From contig NC_023759.2 of the NCBI RefSeq assembly GCF_000499845.2, forward strand, positions 47,152,672-47,216,671: a stretch of DNA of 64,000 bases, in the 5' to 3' direction. The position numbers were made by a program, and so were the translations under genes. Origin of the DNA: Phaseolus vulgaris (lineage: Eukaryota > Streptophyta > Magnoliopsida > Fabales > Fabaceae). The notes beneath the pieces were generated by a model that worked only from the letters and a program-made list of their open reading frames with translations, had not been told where the DNA came from and made no database searches. Positions 48,821 to 60,919 of this stretch are shown here, one piece after another. The stretch's first letter is position 1, and each line of letters begins with the position of its first letter.

Positions 48821-51800
48821 TGTGGACTAACTTTTGGGGTAACATTTTTGGTGATGGCAGTGTCATAAAATTGATAAGATTCATCTTTTATTATTGGTGG
48901 CCAAAAGGGTCATCATTACAACATGAAAACGAGAGCAGACTTGGGAAAAGAGTTTACTGGGAAAAGAGGCTTTTAAAAGGGGTGGAGAAAAATGAAAGAA
49001 GTGACTGTGAGCAGAAACGATTTCCGATCGCACATTTCCAAATAAAAAGAAAAGGGTAGCTCACACACATCGTCAATTTCAGGAAGTAAAGCAATGCTAA
49101 TGTTGTATGCTATTCTACTGTTCCATGGTGGGGTTCATTCATTCATTTTGCTTAAAGAGGTAACATCTCAATCTAATGATTCCAAGATCTCTGTCGTTTG
49201 AGTACAATCACTAAAAAGCTCTAAAATGATAACGTAACATCCAGTTAAAAGACAATAGAAGTGGCTTGACATCACCCATTAGGGGCATAATTAAGCCAGA
49301 ATTGGATTATTCAAGAAATGACACCTCAGTTGACCATGGACCACTACATGAGGCTTTGTAAGATGTGAAATTATCAAAAATCATTTGAAAGTAACACTGT
49401 CGAAATGTGTGACCACACAAGGCTGGCACCCCTTCAAGCCACCAAATCCCAGTGCATCTTCCTCAACCTGTTTACATATACAAACAAAACAGCACTGAGA
49501 CTTTTGACACATCTGGTTTAGCACAAAAACTAGTTATAGAAGAAGGGGGTTGCAACATTTAATGTGTAACTATAAAGAGCTGATAAGTGATCACCTATCC
49601 ATAGAAACAGTAAGTCTGAAAGTTAAAGAGAGCACACACACATGCACAACATTTAATTCACCTCAGTGTGCATACCAGTTATAGGTAGAAATCAGAATCA
49701 ACTTTTATTTTTCGATACTATGGTATCTGATTTTGGGGTAACTGGAAAATACAGAGACACAGTGAGTTGTGATATGGTCCCGCTAGTAGTTCGAGTGCTC
49801 ACCAACAAAAGGGTAGGTAACAACATCAACAATTTAACTTCAGTTTATGAAAAGGTTAATTTTTTTAATATTTGTAGGACAACTATTCAGGTAATGAAGT
49901 TTAATGTCGTTTATTCTACTCTGGATAAAAACAGTGTTGAAAAGGTTGGTGATGATAATTATGCAAGAGAGAAAAAATCATGAAGGTGCAAAACTCTGGG
50001 TATAAAAGATAGTTTTAGGTTCGTAATGGCAAAAGAGAAATAATGCTTCACATGCAGCCATCATAATTCATGGTTATAAATGATGTTGTCTTTTGGTTGG
50101 GGAATATATATAATGCCTTAAAAAGAAATATTTTTTATAGAAGAATAAAATATCTGAACTTAATCTTTTTCACGAATACACATGTTTATGAAACAAAACA
50201 AATTTTGGTATTTATGTTTTTTTTTATATAAAATTCATGTTATACAGCACTTGTGATCACATAAAATAACTTTGAAATTTAAATAAAAATAAATAAAGTC
50301 ATGTGCCAGAATTATATGGAACTGATGTGACCAGCTGTTTTTGGAACGAAATGAGCAAAATATTGTTTTCTCTTAGTAACTGCTGTAAAAAAAATTATTA
50401 GTAAGATATAAATGAATTTTATAAAAAAAAATGTTTAGCAATAAAATATACATTCAAATCACATAGCATAAGAATTAAAAACATTTTTTTTTAAATTATA
50501 GACAAAGGCATGTGACGTGTTTGGTTTAGTAGGAAACCCAACTAACGTTAAGAAATTAAAATTGAAAATTTATCTGGTTTAGTTTTATTTAAATCCAATT
50601 ATAAACTGAGTTTTGTCTTGAAAATGAGGAGTAAGAAGAGCTATTTTTGCAAACTCAATTTACAAGAAGTTTAGTCAAATTTAAATTTATAAATTTTAGT
50701 CCATGCACTAAATCATTAAAAATGTAACTCACTTTGGACATTAAATTGATAAAATAACAAGATATTTTAAGTATAAATGTGAGGGATTCAATTACTCAAA
50801 TATTATTAAAGTTGTAACAGAACATTAAACATAGGATAATAGTATTATTATTATCCTTACTTTCTCCATTTTTTTCATTAGATTATTTTCTAACATGATA
50901 CCTTATTAGGCCTTCAATTTATTTTGGGCCGGGCTCTCAGATGGGCCTAGGTTATTCAAAAATTTAAAAATTGTAATTTCAAGTGCTCTTTTTTAAAATA
51001 AAGAAAGAAGCGTTATTGTTATAGAATGTGGAAACTGAGGCCTTGAAGAAGCTGCTAAAAGGTATAATGTTTAGACCTAGTTTGTTTCACTAGAATCTTT
51101 GTAAGAAAAACATTTGGTAAATATTTACCTAAAATATTGAAGTCAAATTCTAAATTTTCAACTAATTATTTTAGCTTATGGATTATGAAATTCTAAAATC
51201 AATTTTTTGCATGAAAAAAAAAATAGATTACACAATATAAAAAATCAATTTATTATAAAAAAGAACTTTTGAATTGTGTAATTCAGAAGTCTTTCAAATT
51301 ATATAATTTAAAACACTTTCTTTCTTAAATTTATTCATGATTTTATGTACTAAGGATGACATAAGACAGGGGTGGTGACGGTGAGACAATTTTATCTTTT
51401 AACTATGGGGTGTAGAAAGAAATGGCACAAGACACAAAACACAATGAAAAGATTTTCGTAATCCAACCCATTTGTTGTGGCTTCCAATTCCAATTCATTT
51501 TGGGAGATTTCTTTTTGCAGCCCATGCTTTCCTTCTGCACCTTCATATATCTTGAAATCTTTACTAATAACACAATTAGCACGGGTGGGATTGAAGAAAG
51601 AAATGCATTTCGGGTCAAACATATTGTCCACCCTAACACATCATAGTTATTGTATAAATATAAAACTGTAAAAAAATGGACAAATGCATGTATCCAACTT
51701 ACAATCAAACATATAGTTTTTATTTAATCTATATTAATATATAAAGATCTTCATAATAGTTATTTTGGTATATACATTTATTTTTCTATTTTATTCTTAT

Positions 51801-54800
51801 GTCAATATTTTATTTTATTATCTTAGAAATATATAATATGAGTTTTTTGTTATTTTGGATATTCATATCATTTTTTTTGGTATTCACTCTCATCTTTCTA
51901 ATTTTATAATTTGAAAACAAAATGTAACTTTCTTAAAAACTTTTCACTTTCCTCTTTATTAAAAATATCACACTTTTCTCTCTATCAAAACTTCTCACTT
52001 CTCTCTCTCTTAATTGTCCTTAAACTGATTAGTTACAATATTAATGTATCTCAAACTTCACCCTCTCTCACATAGTTTTCTCTTAGAGACACATGCTTTC
52101 TCACTTTTTTTTTTCTCTTTCTCTTCTATTTTAGAGCTCATTCTCCTTTTTTTCTATTTTTTTTTTGTTTTGTTCCAATTGTTCCATCTTCTTTACATGC
52201 ATTGTGTTTTTGCAAATAGAATTTTGTATAGGTTTACCATTGTCGTCATAAGCACATGAAGTTTGATCTTTTGGTTGAATTAAGTTGAATGACTCTTCAT
52301 CTAACTAGCTCTCTTCTCCAATTCCCCTCACACACTTACTTTGTTCCCTTCACTCTCAAATGAATAAGTTTCTAAAAAAATATATTCATAACTTAACCAC
52401 ATTTTGTTTTATGTGTTTCAGATATACACATGGTGTCTGTTGCTATTTCTTCACCATTTTTCCCAAAAATCCTTTTTTTCTCTTTTTATTAAAGACTCAA
52501 ATGTTATTTTTTTTCTTATCAAAAGCACTAAAATGATTGTTTTATAAAAAATAATTATTCATTACTTCTTTTCTATTTTTAAAGATAATATTTTAAGCCT
52601 TTAAAACTAAAAAGTGATAAATATTTTATTAAGCTTATTTATTTACATGTTTTTATTTTGTTTTCATGTTTCTTGGATAGAAGGTGTAGAAGTCATTAAT
52701 CCATATGAGTAAAGAAAACCCAGAGAAGGAAACACAAAGATGAAATAGAAACAAGAGTATTTATTTATTTCAATTGACTTTTTAGGTAAAGAAAAAAGAT
52801 TATCAATAAAAAATGATGCAATCATATATTTGTATTTGTTCAAATGTTAATAATGACACTAAAATTATTAAAATATTATAATTTCTCATTTATATATTAA
52901 TTAATGAATTTAATTTTATAAATCTTATTAAATATATAATAGATATATATATATATATATAATATTTATTATTCGATTTTTAATATTAAACACAAATTAT
53001 ATAAATAATAAAATAAAATATGTGAATACATACATATTGGAACAAAACTTGTGTTTTGTGTTTTGCTAATAATAATGATGTTAATCATACAATAGGATGA
53101 GAATATGAAAAACAAATTATAATATATAAATAAATCACAAGCAAATCCCTATAAAAGAGGAGGAAAAGGCTAATGTAGAAGGAAAGCGATATAAATGAAA
53201 TGATTAAATTCTTCCCTCTCTTTCCAATGATCTGTCATCAAAATAATAAAATCCCTCATTAAAGGAAAAACTAATAATTCATAAACATGAATAAATGCAG
53301 CAAAACACTACCAACACATGATAGTGATTCAGACGTGGATTTCTTTTCAGTCTCTTTCTCTCCAATTCACCACACTTTAGACAATTTTATTTGCAACCAT
53401 CTATTCTAATTCCATTATATTTTGTTTTAATCTTTTTCTAAATTTATAACTAAACACATCTGTGTAAATAATTATAATTATAATATTTCTAAGTTATAAA
53501 TTTTAAAAACAAAAAATCTTACATAAAGAGATAAGAACCATAAATGAGGAATTGACTGCTATATGGGTCCTGCGGTTTTTGTAACCACCAACTCCAAAGT
53601 TTCTCAATTTCTCATCACAAATTCACTTCCTTATCAATCACTGTTTTTTTTTTTTAATTTTAAACAAACTTAAGTATAAATTTCGTTTGCATAAATGGTA
53701 GATACAGTTTTATATTATTATTTCATCATAAATTATGACTTATGAGAAATTTGTTCATTTTTATAATAATCATCTTATACAACTTATATATGATGGTTTT
53801 ATATTTGTTGATAGTGTAAATTATATTTTCTCTGTTATTTTAATACATATTTTAAATATTTAATTAAGGGTTCCTATATACAATATGTACAATAAATAAT
53901 TTTCATAGATAGCATTATGATTTAATAGATAAGTTAATAATGTCTATTGTACAAAATAAACTTGTTTGTTAAATTATTATTACTACACTTAAAAGTAACA
54001 AACTCTATAAAATAAAAACTCATTTTAAACAAATTTCTCTATGAAGTTTATTGAATGAAGATTGTGATACATTATAAACTAAATAAAAGATAAGTACATG
54101 TGACTTGAAAAGAGGCTTATCCAAATTAATAAAGATTTTGAGGTGGGATTAAATTTGGTAGAATTTTAATATATAAATTACGTAAAAAAACATTTTCTCC
54201 CATTAGACTATTTGATATAAAAAATATAGTAGAAATAAAATATAAAGAGACAGAAAAAAAAAAAAACAAAGTTGAATTTCAATTATGAAGGGCTCAAAGC
54301 TTTAACACGATTGGAAAATGTATTCTTTCGAACGTATTTTTGGGTACTCACGAGAAATATGATGAATTTATTGGATGTTTTTAGTGAAACATGCACAAAT
54401 AAATGTTTAAAATTTATCTCTGAAATAATAATAAAAAATTATATTCCCGTGAATTCTAAGATGTGATAATTATTAACGAAAATTATGTTAAAAATTTAGG
54501 ATAATTGAGATCTCTAATGAAAAATATGTTTGTTTATAAATCTTTAATTTACCTCATCACACGTGATATGAAAGCTTTTATTTAAAAAAAATAATTTACC
54601 TCGTGACACAATATACTGTAAATAAAATTTTAATCTGGAAATTCCATTGCAGATGAAATAGTAACAAGGATGATTAATATTACTCATAAAAAGGTGCACG
54701 CACAAAAAAACAATTAAATTACTTGAAGAAATCAATATCATAAAACCTGATTTTAATTTAACCATAGAAAACTTCTTTGATAACTTGTAATCCTCAACTA

Positions 54801-55130
54801 TAATTTCTTCATCAAAATCATAAAATATTTAGAAAAATAAAAGTAGATCTAAAATTGAAAAATTGCTTCAATCCGAACCACTTTAAATGAAATTGCATAA
54901 AATTTAAATTTTTAAACTATAAACTAATACGATACCTCTCGTGTTTTTGTTTTTTTTTACAAAGAAAGAATAAAAGGAAAAGAAAAGAAAGCAATTGTTA
55001 TTCTATGTCGGTTTCTAACTCACCTAGTTTAAGAATGTGAAAACAAATGCCGTGCTTTAAACAGTAAAAGTAAATGCATTCATTTCACAACTCATTATAA
55101 TAATATAATAATACTTTAAATTAAAAAATA
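48821..55130. other. AT-rich intergenic region
   Basis: No gene recognised. Frames at 48820-49059, 49666-49983, 51392-51708 (both strands) and 52044-52259 have no domain. Short palindromes like those at 6.5-7.2 kb occur at 51262-51310 (GAATTGTGTAATTC, AAATTATATAATTT). A TA tract lies at 52940-52960. Confidence 0.45.
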
Positions 55131-55138
55131 AAATAAAT

Positions 55139-55905
55139 ATGGGTCCCGATTTTTGGACAACTCTAAATGAGTTGCTCCACCATACAACTGCCAACGTGGC
55201 AAAATAAATATTATTTTATTTGAATTGTGGGGTCCAGGCAAAATCTGAAATTTAGTGTTTAGGGTGCGGTAGAATGTGAAATTAGGTTTTAAGAAAGGGG
55301 CTGAAATTAGGTTTCTTCTTCTCCACCACATCGTCTTCTCCACCACATCGTCTTCTCCACAACATCGTCTTCTCCACCACATCGTCTTCTCCGCAAGCTA
55401 TTTGTTCCAAGTTCTCCGCAACCTTTATGTGCAGCGGCGTTCGTGGTCGTCGTAGGTGCATCTATTTTCAGGGTGGCTTGGCGGTGGTGTCGTCTTCGAT
55501 ATCCTCCTTCCACGGTGGTTGGGCGGCGGTGTCATCTTGGACATCCTGTTTTCACAGTGGTTGGGTGGCGTTCTCCTCTTGCACATCCTGTTTTGAAAGG
55601 TAATACATTTATTTTTTTCATTTGTTTATTAAGTGAAACCTTGTTGTTGTGTGATTTTTGTTGTTGGGTCATTCCTGTTATTTGTCCTGTGGTGACCCTT
55701 GTATGAGCCAAAACAGATTTTTTTCGTATAGACTGTTAAGATAAATGTATATTCGTATTTGATGTTGGGTTTACTTTGTGGGTCTTTGTGGGTTTGTATT
55801 TCACTATTATTGTAGTATTTTTTTTCATAGTAGCATGTTAGGATACACAAAGAAAAGGGATTGGTGGAGCAACTCATTTAGAGTTGTCCAAAAATCGGGA
55901 CCCAT
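55139..55905. mobile_element. Putative element with perfect 44-bp terminal inverted repeats
   Basis: ATGGGTCCCGATTTTTGGAC... at 55139-55182 is repeated exactly in inverted orientation at 55862-55905, enclosing about 680 bp. The interior holds a GC-richer, exon-like block (about 55290-55600), followed by a donor-like GGTAATAC at 55598, and a 17-bp minisatellite. No target-site duplication could be recognised at the outer edges. It could be a small DNA transposon carrying a gene fragment, or one part of the larger repeat domain to its right. Confidence 0.7.
55317..55395 (+). repeat. 17-bp minisatellite (TCTTCTCCACCACATCG)
   Basis: About 4.5 units with a 17-bp period and few changes. The period is not a multiple of three, so all frames are cycled, and the antisense reading gives repeated WWRRR-type residues. 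This is not evidence of coding. Confidence 0.95.
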
Positions 55906-56139
55906 TTTTCTGGAGTATGACTTGATATTTTGTGGAAAATATTTTGTTGTTGGAAATATGTGTCTTACTGTAAAAATAATGCAGAGTGTTTGTTTGGAAT
56001 GTTAGGTTGATGAGGTACCAAAATTTTTAAGGAAATTTTGTAATGTTGACATGGATAAGAAAGTTAAAAGGAGAGTGTTAGTGTTAGTGTTGATGTTGGT
56101 TGGGGAGGGCACTAGGTGGGGAGAAAGTGGGTTAAATCG

Positions 56140-56935
56140 GTTTTTTATATAGGCCATCAAAGTAGTTTAGTGTCAAGTAACCACAATGTTCACTGAATTT
56201 AGAGGGTTGCAGTATGTTGTGTCCCTAATAGGAGTATGTGGTGACCCACATGAGACTTCTTGCACAAACTTAACTGGGGAACTTTTTCTTGAAATTTCAA
56301 TGGGGAGAAAGTGGATTAAATGAGTTATTTAGAGGCTATGAGAGTAGGAACCTGTGAATTAACCCCAAAATTTAGTAAAGTTAGAGACTAACAGTACATG
56401 GTGACCCTTCAGGGAATATGTGGTGACCCACTTCTTACTTCCTGCACAAACCCAATGAAACTTGTTATGGAAATATGAAGTGAGTGTTCATGTTTAGGGT
56501 TTGGGATGGGCATGATGTGGGGATAAAGTGTGTTAGATCAAGACTTTAGAGGGCATGAGTGTAAGGCAGTGACAAGTGAGCAGAAATCTAGTAAACTTAG
56601 AGGGTTGCAGTATGTGGTGACCCCAGTAGGAGTATGTGGTGACCCACATCACAGTTCCTGCACAAACCTAGCAGGGGAACTTTTTCTTGAAATGTCAATT
56701 GTGTTCATGTTGGTTAGGGAGGAACACGAGGTGGGGAGAAAGTGGATTAAATGAGTTATTTAGAGGCTGTGAGAGTAGGATCCTGTGAATTAACCCCAAA
56801 ATTTAGTAAAGTTAGAGACTGACAGTATGTGGTGACCCTTCAGGGAATATGTGGTGACCCACTTCTTGCTTCCTGCACAAACCCAGTGAAACTTGTTCTG
56901 GAAATGGGAAGTGACTGAGTGTTGGTTGTAGTGGG
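56140..56935 (+). repeat. Array of about 210-bp repeats with GTGGTGACCCAC motif (left arm)
   Basis: Four related units carry TTAGAG(G/A)(G/C)T(T/A)..CAGTA..TGGTGACCC and then GTATGTGGTGACCCAC...CTGCACAAACC, at about 56190, 56380, 56590 and 56805. Alternate units resemble each other more closely. The same motif family occurs in reverse orientation at 61890-62880. Translated, the third unit gives RGHECKAV...LRGLQYVVTPVG, matched by the inverse reading of the right array. Confidence 0.85.
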
Positions 56936-56959
56936 CGATGAAGTGTGAATTGTTTCATT

Positions 56960-57350
56960 TTTTAAAGATTGATGTTCTTTCATTGTTGTTTGGTTTTAAA
57001 TAACGTATTCAATGTTGATGAACATGTGCAGACGTCTTACGTTAATGATAAAGACGATCCCAATGAGCAAGGCATACCTGAAGAGCAAGGTGTACACGAA
57101 GAGCAAGGCCTATCTGATGAGCAAGGTGTACCCAAAGAGCAACATGTACCCGAACAGGAAGACGTACCCGAAGAGTAAGACGTACCCCAAGAGCAAGACA
57201 TACTCGAAGACCAAGATGGGGGAGAAGAAAAAAGTAACATATTCACCCGAGTGAAGCATAGAGCAAGGAAACATGTGAAGTCGGCTGTGATGAAATCACC
57301 ATGGACTAGGTATGGAAGGGGAAAAAATGATTTTGTTAGTCATAATTGAA
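56960..57350 (+). pseudogene. Decayed ORF with EEQGVP hexapeptide repeats
   Basis: Frame 56969-57178 reads an acidic tail of six-residue repeats: IPEEQG, VHEEQG, LSDEQG, VPKEQH, VPEQED. After an in-frame TAA at 57176-57178 the same frame continues with DVPQEQDILEDQD, then a basic stretch SNIFTRVKHRARKHVKSAVMKSPW to a stop near 57349. The repeat is an 18-bp minisatellite in phase with the codons. The basic segment resembles linkers found in plant transposon-encoded proteins, but I do not recognise a domain. One nonsense codon and lack of a clear start argue for a relic within a mobile element. Confidence 0.5.
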
Positions 57351-57900
57351 AGGGATCGTACATGACGTGTTTAGTACTTAAGTATGTTTATTACGAAGTA
57401 GTTGTTAAGAATGATATATGTTTATTTCATTGGGTGTAATGTGGTTAGAGAATTTAAGACATGTATTTAGCAACAACGTTGTAATTTTAGTAACTCTAAT
57501 TTGGTTGGACTTTTTGAAGCTTTATTTAATTTTAATTGTCTTCCATTTATGTGGTTGAAGTGAACATATTTTTTAAATTTAAATGTATGGCAGTGTCAAC
57601 ACACATAAACTAAGTTCATAGAAGCTAAGAAGGACAAGTAACCAAAAAATTCACTTAACACATGTAATAAGCATTGTTCAAACATGTGCTTATAAATTAT
57701 AAATACAATTTTGTATCCTTAATTACACAATAATAGTCTTCATTGTGCATGTAGCCATGTTTGTAAGATGTGGAAGTTTAAACCATCCTTGAACGTCAGA
57801 TTCTATCTTCCTCCCTCTTATTCAATAACTCCAATTGTTTTGCATCTGAATATATTTTGAATATTGAAATGTGAATTATAATATTGGATATAGGACATTG
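57351..57900. other. AT-rich spacer inside the repeat domain
   Basis: No frame or repeat recognised. Confidence 0.4.
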
Positions 57901-58196
57901 TTTTTTAAGTATAGACAATTTTTGAAACTGTACCTAGAGTCGGTGGATCGCGTATTACTGGATGAGAACAACGAACTTCCTCATCAGATGGTGGACATAT
58001 GTCAAATTTGAAAACCTATAGGCATGAATCAGATGGTGTACATATGTTAAATTTTAAAACCTATAGGCATGAATATTGTAACGAAAGGCACAGTTGTCTG
58101 TACTATAGTTATAATGAAAGCCACATACCTTAACAATGTTGTTTATGGTTATATATTAAGGTAGAATGTTCTTTGATTCGAACTAAATATGACTAC

Positions 58197-58373
58197 CTAT
58201 AACAATATTAATGATTTCATGAAATATGAAATGGACTTATTTGAAAAAAAAGTTTTATGGAAGATAAATACATTCTTTAGCACAAAGACTGATCCTATTG
58301 CAATTTGTGATCCAAATTCCGGATCTTTTAACACCTTTGCATGTACACTTGCTCTAACTGTTCCTGTTGGATC
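58197..58373 (-). pseudogene. Possible captured exon of an HROB-like OB-fold protein
   Basis: On the - strand an acceptor TTTATTACAG at 58374 is followed by an open exon reading DPTGTVRASVHAKVLKDPEF, then GSQIAIGSVFVLKNVFIF. The pattern DPTG-x-(I/V)-x-A-(S/T)-(I/V)-H-x-K-V-L...G-(S/A)-V-(L/F)-x-L matches what I know of the OB-fold of the homologous-recombination OB-fold (HROB/DUF4539) family. A second exon-like stretch (PPSDEEVRCSHPVIRDPPTL, then a GTACAG donor) lies further downstream on that strand at about 57990-57930. No full gene is present, so this looks like a gene fragment carried by the surrounding repeat element. The family call is from memory of the motif only. Confidence 0.45.
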
Positions 58374-58709
58374 CTGTAATAAAGATGTGTATAATAGTAA
58401 TTTTTTTGTTGCATAAACTGAAAGGATCGAAAGAGTACATAAGGATGTAATCTTGACGAATGTGAACAATGTATTCAGGATGGAGTTTATGAATGACACA
58501 TGTACAATTTTGTTATGTAATATTGAACAATTGTTGTACATGTTCAACCACCCACATGCAATGACTAGTTGTATATGTTTGAATGAAAGTTTTTTTACCA
58601 TATTCAAAATATTTTGTAAGATTACAGTGTACATGGTTATCCCGAAAATGCGGATAATTTATTCTAAATCGATCAATTATGTGAGTAGTATTAGCAGTCA
58701 TGCATTTTC

Positions 58710-60917
58710 CCTCAATGGTTGCATTTTAGCTTCTACTAAAAAATTGGATTGGTCCAAAATGGTAAACTGCTCAAGGGGTCCACTTTAGGTTCTACTACAA
58801 AAATTGGATTGAGCGAAAACGGGGCAGTGCTGAAGGGGTCCATTTTAGCTTGCATGAAAATAATTTAGATTGACTGAAAATAGGGCAGTGCTGAAGGGGT
58901 CCATTTTAGCTTGCACAAAAAATTTTGGATTGAGCGAAAACGGGGCAGTGCTGAAGGGGTCCATTTTAGCTTGCACGAAAATAATTTGGATTGATCGAAA
59001 ATAGGACAATGCTGAAGGGGTCCATTTTAGCTTGCACGAAATTTTTTGGATTGAGTGAAAACGGGGCAGTGCTGAAGGGGTCCATTTTAGCTTGCACGAA
59101 ATTTTTTGGATTGAGCAAAGATAGTCCAGTGCTGAAGGGGTCCATTTTAGCTTGCACGAAATTTTTTGGATTGAGCGAAAATAGTCCAGTGCTGAAGGGG
59201 TCCATTTTAGCTTACACGAAATTTTTTGGATTGAGCGAAAATAGGTCAGTGCTGAAGGGGTCCATTTTAGCTTGCACGAAAATTTTTGGATTGAGCGAAA
59301 AAGGGGCAGTGCTGAAGGGGTCCATTTTAGCTTGCACAAAAATAATTTAGATTGATCTAAAATAGGGCAGTGCTAAATGGGTCCATTTTAGCTTGCACGA
59401 AAATTTTTGGTTTGAGCAAAAATAGTCCAGTGCTGAAGGAGTCACTTTTAGCTTACACGAAAATTTTTGGATTGAGCGAAAACGGGGCAGTGCTGAAGGG
59501 GTCGATTTTAGCTTACACGAAATTTTTTGGATTGAGCGAAAATAGGTCAGTGCTGAAGGGGTCCATTTGAGCTTGCAAGAAAATTTTGGATTGAGCGAAA
59601 AAGGGACAGTGCTGAATGAGTCCATTTTAGCTTGCACAAAAATAATTTAGATTGATCTAAAATAGGGCAGTGCTAAAGGGGTCCATTTTAGTTTGCACGA
59701 AAATTTTTGGATTGAGCGAAAACGGGGCAGTGCTGAAGGGGTCCATTTTAGCTTGCACGAAAATAATTTGGATTGATCGAAAATAGGACAATGCTGAAGG
59801 GGTCCATTTTAGCTTGCACGAAATTTTTTGGATTGAGTGAAAACGGGGCAGTGCTGAAGGGGTCCATTTTAGCTTGCACGAAATTTTTTGGATTGAGCAA
59901 AGATAGTCCAGTGCTGAAGGGGTCCATTTTAGCTTGCACGAAATTTTTTGGATTGAGCGAAAATAGTCCAGTGCTGAAGGGGTCCATTTTAGCTTACACG
60001 AAATTTTTTGGATTGAGCGAAAATAGGTCAGTGCTGAAGGGGTCCATTTTAGCTTGCACGAAAATTTTTGGATTGAGCGAAAAAGGGGCAGTGCTGAAGG
60101 GGTCCATTTTAGCTTGCACAAAAATAATTTAGATTGATCTAAAATAGGGCAGTGCTAAATGGGTCCATTTTAGCTTGCACGAAAATTTTTGGTTTGAGCA
60201 AAAATAGTCCAGTGCTGAAGGAGTCACTTTTAGCTTACACGAAAATTTTTGGATTGAGCGAAAACGGGGCAGTGCTGAAGGGGTCGATTTTAGCTTACAC
60301 GAAATTTTTTGGATTGAGCGAAAATAGGTCAGTGCTGAAGGGGTCCATTTGAGCTTGCAAGAAAATTTTGGATTGAGCGAAAAAGGGACAGTGCTGAATG
60401 GGTCCATTTTAGCTTGCACAAAAATAATTTAGATTGATCTAAAATAGGGCAGTGCTAAAGGGGTCCATTTTAGTTTGCACGAAAATTTTTGGATTGAGCG
60501 AAAACGGGGCAGTGCTAAAGGGGTCAATTTTAGCTTGCACGAAAATAGTTTCGATTGATCGAAAATAGGGCAGTGCTGAAGGGGTCCATTTTAGCTTGCA
60601 CGAAAATTTTTGGATTGAGTGAAAACGGGGCAGTGTTGAAGGGGTCCATTTTAGCTTGCACGAAAATAATTTGAATTGATCGAAAATAGGACAGTGCTAA
60701 AAGGGTCCATTTTAGCTTGCACGAAAATAATTTGGATTGAGCGAAAATAGGACAGTGCTAAAGGGGTCCATTTTTGCTTGCACGAATTTTTTTGAATTGA
60801 GCGAAAATAGTCAAGTGCTGAAGGGGTCCATTTTAGCTTACACGAAATTTTTTGGATTGAGCGAAAATAAGCCAGTGCTGAAGGGGAGTCCATTTGAGCT
60901 TGCACGAAAATTTTTGG
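58710..60917 (+). repeat. Satellite-like tandem array, about 60-bp monomer, about 36 copies
   Basis: Monomer approximately GTGCTGAAGGGGTCCATTTTAGCTTGCACGAAATTTTTTGGATTGAGCGAAAATAGTCCA, repeated head to tail for about 2.2 kb with 59-61 bp units. Edge units are more diverged (first units at 58710-58800 carry TTCTACTAAAAA). Variants fall into types: TTTTTTGGATTGAG, AATAATTTGGATTGATC, AATAATTTAGATTGATC. Because 60 is a multiple of three, long but meaningless frames run through the array on both strands (for example 58991-59350 and 58845-59339). Lack of spacers, and constant unit sequence, rule out CRISPR. Confidence 0.97.
58923..60516 (+). repeat. 782-bp higher-order duplication within the satellite
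   Basis: Segment 58923-59734 aligns with 59705-60516 at an offset of exactly 782 bp, i.e. 13 monomers. I noticed one substitution (A at 59619, G at 60401). Frames in the two copies translate identically over most of their length (58991-59350 versus 59773-60132; 59370-59570 versus 60152-60352). Monomers within one copy differ far more, so the 13-unit block was duplicated recently, by unequal exchange. Confidence 0.93.
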
Positions 60918-60919
60918 AT

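Noticed and set aside
48820..49059. 79-codon frame downstream of BOR
   Set aside because: No domain, no homology recognised and no splice structure; probably chance.
58845..60905. Long open frames on both strands (for example 58845-59339 and 59657-60121) as repeat proteins
   Set aside because: They follow automatically from a stop-free monomer whose length is a multiple of three, and no start, promoter or splice context supports them.
58710..60917. Regularly spaced repeats that could suggest a CRISPR array
   Set aside because: The whole 60-bp unit is repeated, with no unique spacers, and the genome is a plant's; it is satellite DNA.
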